Part shown: in pieces, positions 1 through 4,839 of the stretch
Layout: each line of letters begins with the position of its first letter
Numbering within the stretch: the first letter of the stretch is position 1
From: DATLED01 sp046597375
Lineage (GTDB): Bacteria > Actinomycetota > Acidimicrobiia > Acidimicrobiales > CADCTF01
Length of the DNA stretch: 5,858 bases
Reading direction: 5' to 3'
NCBI GenBank assembly: GCA_046597375.1
Contig: JBKJKM010000155.1
Location: 1-5,858, forward strand
The notes under the pieces: generated by a model
Told to the model about the DNA's origin: nothing
Databases searched by the model: none
What the model saw: the letters and a program-made list of their open reading frames with translations, nothing else
Made by a program: the position numbers and the translations under genes

Positions 1-2
1 CC

Positions 3-986
3 CTCGAAGACCCGTACATCCTACTCGTCAGCTCGAAGATCAGCTCGGTCCGCGACCTGCTGCCGATCCTCGAGAAGGTCATGCAGTCGGCGAAGCCGCT
101 GCTGATCATCGCCGAGGACGTCGAGGGCGAGGCCCTGGCCACGCTCGTCGTCAACAAGATTCGCGGCACGTTCAAGAGCGTTGCGGTGAAGGCGCCGGGC
201 TTCGGCGAGCGCCGCAAGGCCATGCTGCAGGACTTGGCCATCCTCTCCGGCGGCCAGGTCGTCACCGAGGAGGTCGGTCTCAAGCTCGAGAACGTCACCC
301 TCGACCTGCTCGGCTCCGCCCGCAAGATCGTCGTCACCAAGGACGAGACCACCATCGTCGAAGGCGGCGGCGCAGAGGACGAGATCAAGGGCCGCATCAA
401 CCAGATCAAGGCCGAGATCGAGAACACCGACAGCGATTACGACAAGGAGAAGCTCCAGGAGCGCCTGGCCAAGCTCTCCGGCGGCGTCGCCGTCCTCAAG
501 GTCGGCGCAGCCACCGAGGTCGAGCTCAAGGAAGTGAAGCACCGCATCGAGGATGCGGTCTCCACCGCCAAGGCCGCCGTCGAAGAGGGCGTCGTCCCCG
601 GTGGAGGCGTGGCCCTGCTCCGTTCGCAGGCCGCCATCCTCGACCGCATCGAGAAGCTCGAGGGCGACGAAGCCACCGGTGCCCGCATCGTGGCCAAGGC
701 CGTCGAGGAGCCCCTCCGTCAGATCGCCGTCAACGCCGGTCTCGAAGGTGGCGTCATCGTCGAGAAGGTCAAGGACCTCAAGGGTGGCTTCGGCTACAAC
801 GCCGCCACCGGCGAGTACGAGGACCTGACCGACAAGGTGCCGGATGCCGCCAAGGTCACCCGGTCGGCCCTGCAGAAAGCCGCTTCCATCGCCGCTCTGT
901 TCCTCACCACCGAAGCCGTCATCGTCGACAAGCCCGAAGAGGCCGGCGCAGGCGGCGGCATGGGCGGCGGGATGGACGACTACTAA
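3..986 (+). CDS. groEL: Chaperonin GroEL (60-kDa chaperonin), 3' part only
   Basis: ATP-dependent cytosolic chaperonin that forms the double-ring folding chamber with GroES. The window shows 327 residues, from the apical domain through the intermediate and equatorial domains; about 215 N-terminal residues lie off the left edge, so no start is visible. Diagnostic stretches are KPLLIIAEDVEGEALATLVV and VKAPGFGERRKAMLQD in the apical domain, and VGAATEVE followed by the catalytic-type Asp (visible residue ~184, matching E. coli Asp398). GGGVALL at ~200 is a nucleotide-contacting loop, and DAAKVTRSAL at ~281 carries the Asp matching E. coli Asp495. The protein ends in a Gly-Met tail, GGGMGGGMDDY, of the housekeeping type rather than the His-rich tail of actinobacterial GroEL1 paralogues. 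No groES is visible. The frame is intact to TAA at 984-986. The family assignment is certain; which paralogue it is remains an inference from the tail. Confidence 0.98.
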   Translation, partial: LEDPYILLVSSKISSVRDLLPILEKVMQSAKPLLIIAEDVEGEALATLVVNKIRGTFKSVAVKAPGFGERRKAMLQDLAILSGGQVVTEEVGLKLENVTLDLLGSARKIVVTKDETTIVEGGGAEDEIKGRINQIKAEIENTDSDYDKEKLQERLAKLSGGVAVLKVGAATEVELKEVKHRIEDAVSTAKAAVEEGVVPGGGVALLRSQAAILDRIEKLEGDEATGARIVAKAVEEPLRQIAVNAGLEGGVIVEKVKDLKGGFGYNAATGEYEDLTDKVPDAAKVTRSALQKAASIAALFLTTEAVIVDKPEEAGAGGGMGGGMDDY

Positions 987-1011
987 GTCGTCGGTTCGCA
1001 GCGCCGGCGTA

Positions 1012-1060
1012 GCTGGCTCCGCTCACGTGCGGGCTGCTCGCTGGCGCTCCCGACGCCCGC
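1012..1060. repeat. Imperfect GC-rich repeat block downstream of groEL
   Basis: GCTGGCTCC (1012-1020) recurs as GCTGGCGCTCC (1040-1050) with a two-base insertion. GCGGGC (1029-1034) can pair with GCCCGC (1055-1060) across a 20-nt loop. No coding frame here resembles a protein. It may be degenerate 3'-UTR structure or a fragment of a dispersed intergenic repeat, and a single copy cannot decide. Short matches of this kind also arise by chance at this GC content. Confidence 0.3.
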
Positions 1061-1070
1061 CTCACGACAC

Positions 1071-1102
1071 GAAGGCCCGTCCCCATCGGGGGGCGGGCCT
1101 TC
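1071..1102 (+). terminator. Strong GC-rich hairpin, probable groEL terminator
   Basis: The left arm GAAGGCCCGTCCCC (1071-1084) pairs over all 14 positions with 1089-1102, using a single G-U wobble, across the 4-nt loop ATCG. It lies 85 nt beyond the groEL stop. No real T-tract follows (only CTTTC), as is common for high-GC actinobacterial terminators. It sits between convergent genes, so it may act in both directions. Confidence 0.75.
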
Positions 1103-1110
1103 TGCCTTTC

Positions 1111-1172
1111 GTGAAGCGTTTTGGTCGCCGCCGTCGCCTTGGCGATGCGTTTTGGCGACCAGAACGCTTCAC
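1111..1172. repeat. 62-bp imperfect palindrome with 19-bp arms
   Basis: GTGAAGCGTTTTGGTCGCC (1111-1129) is the reverse complement of GGCGACCAGAACGCTTCAC (1154-1172) at 18 of 19 positions; the exception can form a G-U wobble. The 24-nt centre holds a second small hairpin, TCGCC (1134-1138) / GGCGA (1141-1145), and a further GCGTTTTGG (1147-1155) that echoes the left arm (1116-1124). On the minus strand it lies 26 nt past the PepSY stop, so it may terminate that gene. The arms are unusually AT-containing and well conserved for a simple terminator, and a dispersed REP/MITE-like palindromic unit is an equally good reading. Confidence 0.75.
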
Positions 1173-1197
1173 GGGACGGCGGGACGGGCGGGTCGGG
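1173..1197 (+). other. Five-tract GGG run, potential G-quadruplex motif
   Basis: GGG tracts lie at 1173-1175, 1181-1183, 1186-1188, 1190-1192 and 1195-1197, with loops of 5, 2, 1 and 2 nt. This satisfies the usual G3 N1-7 quadruplex pattern. The run fills exactly the gap between the palindrome and the PepSY stop codon. Folding is unproven, and GGG runs are frequent at this GC content. Confidence 0.4.
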
Positions 1198-1524
1198 TCA
1201 GTCTTCGGTTTCGCCGCCGCGCTCGGTCTTGTCGCCGACGACGGCGAAGTTCTCGTCGAGTTGGACGTCGACCTGGTCACCGTTGTCGAGGGTGACCTCG
1301 ACCTCGTAGAGGCTTTCCTCGTCACCGACCTCGGTCTCGGTGACCCGCCCGCCGCCCGTGTGAGCCAGCGCAGCGTCGGAGGCCCGCTGGATGTCGGAGG
1401 CGCTGATCGGCGTGTCGCTGGCGTCGTCGTCGCCGGCGCCGCCGGCCACAGCCACGCCGGCGGCGCCGACGGCGGCCGATCCGACGAGTGCGCCGATGAC
1501 GATCATCCTGGTCCTGCGTCGCAT
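1198..1524 (-). CDS. Secreted PepSY-domain protein, 108 aa
   Basis: A small exported protein. Residues 1-29 are a clear signal peptide or anchor: a basic start (MRRRTR), a hydrophobic core rich in Ile, Val, Ala and Gly, and an AVA|GG site suited to signal peptidase I. An acidic linker (GDDDASD) follows. Residues ~40-96 form one PepSY-type module: ISASDIQRASDAAL as the helix, then GGRVTETEV, SLYEVEVTLDNG and VDVQLDENFAVV as the strands. PepSY domains are non-catalytic extracytoplasmic modules, proposed to inhibit or modulate peptidases, and are often encoded beside two-component systems. Here the gene diverges from such a system that also encodes a membrane protease. I chose the ATG at 1524 because it begins the signal peptide and follows AGGA (1531-1528), although the spacing is short (3 nt). 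The reading frame stays open upstream to a GTG at 1581, but that would add a non-signal-like leader over the promoter. The C-terminal tail (ERGGETED) is acidic. The exact molecular role is unknown. Confidence 0.88.
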   Translation of the reverse strand: MRRRTRMIVIGALVGSAAVGAAGVAVAGGAGDDDASDTPISASDIQRASDAALAHTGGGRVTETEVGDEESLYEVEVTLDNGDQVDVQLDENFAVVGDKTERGGETED

Positions 1525-1554
1525 GGTTCCTGCTTTCGGAAGGGGATGTCGTCC

Positions 1555-1586
1555 ATTCTCCAGATCGAGGCTGAACCCCACCTGAG
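1555..1586 (-). promoter_or_regulatory. Predicted regulator operator and promoter for the PepSY gene
   Basis: On the minus strand, CTCAG (1586-1582) and TTCAGCC (1575-1569) start 11 bp apart, the helical-turn spacing used by tandem OmpR/PhoB-type regulators. Eight bases later comes GAGAAT (1560-1555), which matches the -10 consensus TATAAT at 4 of 6 positions. This predicts a transcript start near 1548 and a ~24-nt leader containing the AGGA ribosome site. The upstream half-site is degenerate. The assignment is inferred from spacing and from the match to the plus-strand site at 1602-1619. Confidence 0.5.
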
Positions 1587-1601
1587 CGCGAACGTACCCT
1601 C

Positions 1602-1634
1602 TTCAGCCCCCGTTCAGCCGGGCGCTGCGACACT
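1602..1634 (+). promoter_or_regulatory. Predicted autoregulatory operator and promoter of the regulator operon
   Basis: Perfect heptamer repeats TTCAGCC lie at 1602-1608 and 1613-1619, 11 bp start to start. Nine bases later is GACACT (1629-1634), a weak -10-like hexamer. The repeats occupy the place of the -35 box, as in class II PhoB-type activation. A start near 1641 would leave only about four bases before the regulator ATG. An alternative promoter is TGAACC (1572-1577), a 17-bp spacer and TACCCT (1595-1600); in that case the repeats would sit at the start site and act as a repressor site. The repeat is directly visible; its function is inferred. Confidence 0.55.
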
Positions 1635-1644
1635 GACGGTCACC

Positions 1645-2307
1645 ATGAAGCTGCTCCTGGTGGAGGATGACCGGAAGATCTCCGCCGCCGTCCAGCGCGG
1701 TCTCGAGGCCGAGGGCTTCCGGGTCGAGGCCGCCTTCGACGGGAACGAAGGGGTGTGGCGGGCGAACGAGGGCCACTACGACGTGATCCTCCTCGACCTC
1801 ATGCTGCCGGGCCGCAACGGTTTCCAGGTCTGCGCCGACCTCCGGGCCGCCGGCAACTGGACGCCAATCCTCATGCTCACCGCCAAGGACGGCGACCTCG
1901 ATGAGGCCGAGGCCCTCGACACCGGCGCCGACGATTACCTCACCAAGCCCTTCTCGTTCCCGGTCCTCGTCGCTCGGGTACGGGCCCTCATCCGCCGCTG
2001 CTCCGAACGCGACCCGGCCCCGGTCCAGGCGGGCGCCGTCCGCATCGACCCGGTGCGCCGCCGGGCCTGGCGACTCGACGACGTGGTCGCCTTGACGGCC
2101 CGCGAGTTCGACATCCTCGAATACCTGCTGCGCCGCGCGGGTCGGGTCGTGTCCAAGGACGACCTCCTGGCCGGCGTGTGGGACGCCGAGTTCGAGGGCG
2201 ATCCCAACATCGTCGAGGTCTACATCGGCCGGCTCCGGCGCAAGTTCGGTGATGGATGCATCGAGACGCTTCGGGGCGCCGGTTATCGGCTGGTCGATGA
2301 TGCTTGA
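1645..2307 (+). CDS. OmpR/PhoB-family response regulator, 220 aa
   Basis: Cytoplasmic DNA-binding transcription factor switched on by phosphorylation from the kinase encoded next. The receiver domain (residues 1-~115) has the acidic pair Asp8/Asp9, phospho-acceptor Asp51 in VILLDLMLP, the switch Thr79 in LMLTAKD and Lys101 in DDYLTKPF, so it looks fully functional. After a short linker, the winged-helix effector domain (~125-218) contains LTAREFDILEYLLRRAGRVV, then DPNIVEVYIGRLRRKF, and closes with the family signature LRGAGYRLV. The length is typical. The ATG at 1645 begins exactly at the first receiver strand (MKLLLVEDD). No Shine-Dalgarno sequence is evident upstream, which fits the nearly leaderless transcript predicted for this gene. 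The gene overlaps the kinase by 11 nt. An 11-bp direct repeat just upstream suggests autoregulation. The specific signal and regulon cannot be named from sequence. Confidence 0.96.
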   Translation: MKLLLVEDDRKISAAVQRGLEAEGFRVEAAFDGNEGVWRANEGHYDVILLDLMLPGRNGFQVCADLRAAGNWTPILMLTAKDGDLDEAEALDTGADDYLTKPFSFPVLVARVRALIRRCSERDPAPVQAGAVRIDPVRRRAWRLDDVVALTAREFDILEYLLRRAGRVVSKDDLLAGVWDAEFEGDPNIVEVYIGRLRRKFGDGCIETLRGAGYRLVDDA

Positions 2308-3649
2308 CCGTCGCAGCGTCCGGTTTCGCATCACGGCCACCGCGACCGTGGCGGTGCTCGTCGTGCTGGGGGTCACCGGGATCGGCCTCGTGTTGGCACA
2401 GCGCCGTGTGCTCACCGACAACCTCACCGAGTCGCTGGCCCTCAGCGCCTCGACCCTTGCGAAGGGGATCGAGGATGGCTCGTTGTCGGACGTCCTCACC
2501 GGGTTCGGCGATGGGGACGCAGTCGCGCAGATCGTCGACCGGTCCGGCCGCGTCATCGCCGCCACGGCCAACCTCGAAGGCGAGCGCCCCATCGCCGGCC
2601 CCGCGCCATCGACCGGCTCGCTCATCACGACCGTCGAACGGCTCCCGCACGACGAAGCCAGGTTCCGCGTGCTGACGCGCCGAGCCGGCACCTCCACCAT
2701 CCACGTCGGTTCGGGGCTCGACGACATCGAGGAGAGCACGCGGACCCTGTCCCGCTCCCTCGCTGTCGCCGTCCCCGCCGCCGCCATCTTGTTGGCCGCC
2801 CTCGTGTGGTGGTTGGTCGGGCGCACGCTTCGGCCCGTCGAGGCCATTCGGAGCGAGGTCGCCGGCATCGGCGGCGCCGACCTGGCCCGCCGGGTGCCCG
2901 AGCCGGGAACGGGTGACGAGGTCGATCAGCTGGCCCGAACCATGAACGCCATGCTCGGCCGGCTCGAGTCCTCGTCCGATCGACAACGCCGCTTCGTGGG
3001 CGACGCCTCCCACGAACTACGGAGCCCACTCACCCGCATGCGCACCGAACTCGAGGTCGATACGGCGGCGACGCGCGAGGTCACCCACCGCAGCGTCCTC
3101 GACGAAGTCGTGGGCATGCAGCGCCTCGTCGACGACCTGCTCGCCCTCGCCCGCGACGCCAACGCGGTGCCACGGCGCGAGCGCATCGATCTCGACGACA
3201 TCGTGTTGCGGGAGGCCGGTCGTCTTTGCGCCGTCTGGCCGGGCGCGGTCTCGGTCGACGTGAGCGCCGTGTCGGGCGCGCAGGTCGACGGCGACCCCGA
3301 CCAGCTCGCCCGCATCGTGACGAACCTCCTCGACAACGGTGGCCGTCACGCCGCCTCCGCCGTCACGGTGACGTTGGTGGAGGAAGCCGCCGGCGGCTCG
3401 GCCGTGCTCACGGTGGCCGACGACGGACCGGGCATTCCCGCGGCCGATCGAGAGCGGGTCTTCGAGCGCTTCACCCGTCTCGACGACGCCAGGTCGGCCG
3501 CCGACGGCGGCTCCGGCCTCGGTCTCGCCATCACCCGAGAGCTCGTCGAGACCCACGGCGGGACGGTCACCGTCGACGCCACTGCCGGCGGCGGGGCTCG
3601 GTTCGTCGTGCGGCTGCCGTTGGGCGAGTCGTACGATTCGTCCCCGTGA
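2297..3649 (+). CDS. Membrane sensor histidine kinase (HAMP-HisKA-HATPase), 450 aa
   Basis: Inner-membrane sensor that autophosphorylates and passes phosphate to the regulator encoded just upstream. Order: TM1 ~12-34; an extracytoplasmic sensor region ~35-153 with no recognised fold; TM2 ~154-175 (AAAILLAALVWWLVG); HAMP ~176-229; the dimerisation/phosphoacceptor domain with His239 in FVGDASHELRSPLTRMRTEL; and the ATPase domain ~330-440. The ATPase has an N-box NLLDNGGRHA (343-352), G1 DDGPGIP (375-381), F-box FERFTR (389-394) and G2 GGSGLGLAI (404-412). The N-box has GG where AV or AI is usual, but the key Asn residues remain. Two ATGs stand in tandem (2297, 2300); either gives a start inside the end of the regulator gene with no good ribosome site, suggesting translational coupling. 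The gene ends in a GTGA overlap with the protease gene. The sensed stimulus is unknown. Confidence 0.96.
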   Translation: MMLDRRSVRFRITATATVAVLVVLGVTGIGLVLAQRRVLTDNLTESLALSASTLAKGIEDGSLSDVLTGFGDGDAVAQIVDRSGRVIAATANLEGERPIAGPAPSTGSLITTVERLPHDEARFRVLTRRAGTSTIHVGSGLDDIEESTRTLSRSLAVAVPAAAILLAALVWWLVGRTLRPVEAIRSEVAGIGGADLARRVPEPGTGDEVDQLARTMNAMLGRLESSSDRQRRFVGDASHELRSPLTRMRTELEVDTAATREVTHRSVLDEVVGMQRLVDDLLALARDANAVPRRERIDLDDIVLREAGRLCAVWPGAVSVDVSAVSGAQVDGDPDQLARIVTNLLDNGGRHAASAVTVTLVEEAAGGSAVLTVADDGPGIPAADRERVFERFTRLDDARSAADGGSGLGLAITRELVETHGGTVTVDATAGGGARFVVRLPLGESYDSSP

Positions 3650-4839
3650 CGACCTTGGCGGGGACCCAACGACAGGCGACGATCAGTTCGTGGAAGGCCT
3701 ACCCGGCCGAGCCCGACGACTGGTACTCGCCGGAGGAGATGGCGAAAGCCGACGAGTACGGCAAGCCACTGCGCAAGGTGCTGGCCGTCGGCGGTGTCGT
3801 CGGTTTCGCAATCAGCGTGGCCGTGGTCCTCCTCGACGTCGCGCCGAAGCTCATCGAGTCGCTCGGCGTCGCCAACTGGGTCCTCGGGCTGGTCGTCGGC
3901 ATCGCCGTGGTCCACGTGACGAACAGCGTCGCCGGCCTCCCTTTCGGCGTCTGGCGAGAGCTCATCTACGACAAGAGGTGGGGCTTCTCCAAGCAGACGA
4001 CCACGGGTTTCATCCTCGACGAGGTGAAGTCGCTCCCGCTCGTGCTCGTGCTCTACCTGCTGCTGTTCGGTCCGCTCTTCGCCGTCATCCGAAGCAACGA
4101 TCTGTGGTGGTTGTTGGGCTGGGCGGTGTTCGCCGTCGTGCAGGTGACGATCGGCATCCTGTTCCCGATCGTCGTCTTCCCCCTCTTCAACAAGTACACC
4201 CCGCTCGAGGAAGGCGACCTCCGCGACGAGATCCTCGCCACCGCCCGCAAGGCCGACGCCGACATCACCGAGGTGTTGGTCGAGGACAGCTCCAAGCGCG
4301 ACACCCGACCCAACGCCTACGTCGCCGGTATTGGCAAGGTGCGCCGGGTGGTGCTCTTCGACAACATGCTGCGCTATCCGACGCCCGCCATCGTCAGCGT
4401 CATCGCCCACGAGATCGGGCACTGGAAGCAGCGCCACATCCTGCGGACGATCCCCATGGCGCTCGTCACCACCTTCGGAACGTTCGCCGCGCTCGGCGTG
4501 CTCATGGAGAACGACACGATCCTCGATCTCGCCGGCGTCGAGACCCCCGGCGACCCGGGCGCCCTCCCGCTGTTCTTGCTCCTCTTCACCTTGCTCGGCA
4601 AAGTGACGGGACTGGCGGCGGCGTGGCTCACCCGCGTGCATGAACGTCAAGCCGACCTGTTCGCCTACGAGCTGTTGGGATCGCCCGCTGAGCTCAAGGA
4701 CTTCTTCCACGACATCTCCGTCGAGAATCTGATGGACCTGCGCCCATCGCGCGCCCGCCGGATCAAGGCGAGCCATCCCCCGATGGCGGAACGGATGGCG
4801 ATGGCCGAGGCCTGGAAAGCGACGTCGACCACGGCCTGA
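3646..4839 (+). CDS. Ste24-type M48 family membrane zinc metalloprotease, 397 aa
   Basis: Integral-membrane zinc endopeptidase related to the CAAX prenyl protease Ste24 (M48 with an M48_N-type N-terminal region). Residues ~20-42 (WKAYPAEPDDWYSPEEMAKA) are a cytosolic-looking leader. Likely membrane segments lie at ~44-63, 75-98, 130-148, 154-182, 268-287 and 305-329. The catalytic motif HEIGH is at 255-259, with the probable third zinc ligand Glu333 in VHERQADLFAY. Other family hallmarks are FNKYTPLEEGDLRDEI (181-196), NAYVAGIGKVRRVVLFD (223-239) and SHPPMAERM (376-384). I chose GTG 3646 because it overlaps the kinase stop (GTGA) and retains the whole conserved N-terminal region; no strong ribosome site is seen, so coupling is likely. 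Bacteria generally lack CAAX prenylation, so the natural substrate is probably a membrane or envelope protein, as for HtpX-like proteases. Being last in a two-component operon suggests it is an output of that system. The 3' end overlaps the SpoIID gene by 77 nt. Confidence 0.93.
   Translation: MTTLAGTQRQATISSWKAYPAEPDDWYSPEEMAKADEYGKPLRKVLAVGGVVGFAISVAVVLLDVAPKLIESLGVANWVLGLVVGIAVVHVTNSVAGLPFGVWRELIYDKRWGFSKQTTTGFILDEVKSLPLVLVLYLLLFGPLFAVIRSNDLWWLLGWAVFAVVQVTIGILFPIVVFPLFNKYTPLEEGDLRDEILATARKADADITEVLVEDSSKRDTRPNAYVAGIGKVRRVVLFDNMLRYPTPAIVSVIAHEIGHWKQRHILRTIPMALVTTFGTFAALGVLMENDTILDLAGVETPGDPGALPLFLLLFTLLGKVTGLAAAWLTRVHERQADLFAYELLGSPAELKDFFHDISVENLMDLRPSRARRIKASHPPMAERMAMAEAWKATSTTA

Noticed and set aside
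21..542. Minus-strand frame opposite groEL
   Set aside because: Leu/Asp/Ala-rich mirror of groEL codons with no domain; a shadow.
1525..1581. Longer start (GTG at 1581) for the PepSY protein
   Set aside because: It would add 19 residues ahead of a textbook signal peptide and cover the predicted operator and -10 box. The ATG at 1524 has AGGA just upstream.
844..1644. Possible N-terminal extension of the response regulator
   Set aside because: The frame is open by chance through groEL, the terminator region and the antisense PepSY gene. The receiver domain begins exactly at ATG 1645.
1603..2868. 421-codon minus-strand open frame opposite the regulator and kinase
   Set aside because: It lies antisense to two genes with complete catalytic motifs. 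Its composition is low-complexity and no domain is recognisable, so it is a high-GC shadow frame.
3226..3645. Possible N-terminal extension of the M48 protease
   Set aside because: This part is an Arg-rich shadow of the kinase ATPase domain. GTG 3646 overlaps the kinase stop and starts the conserved protease region.
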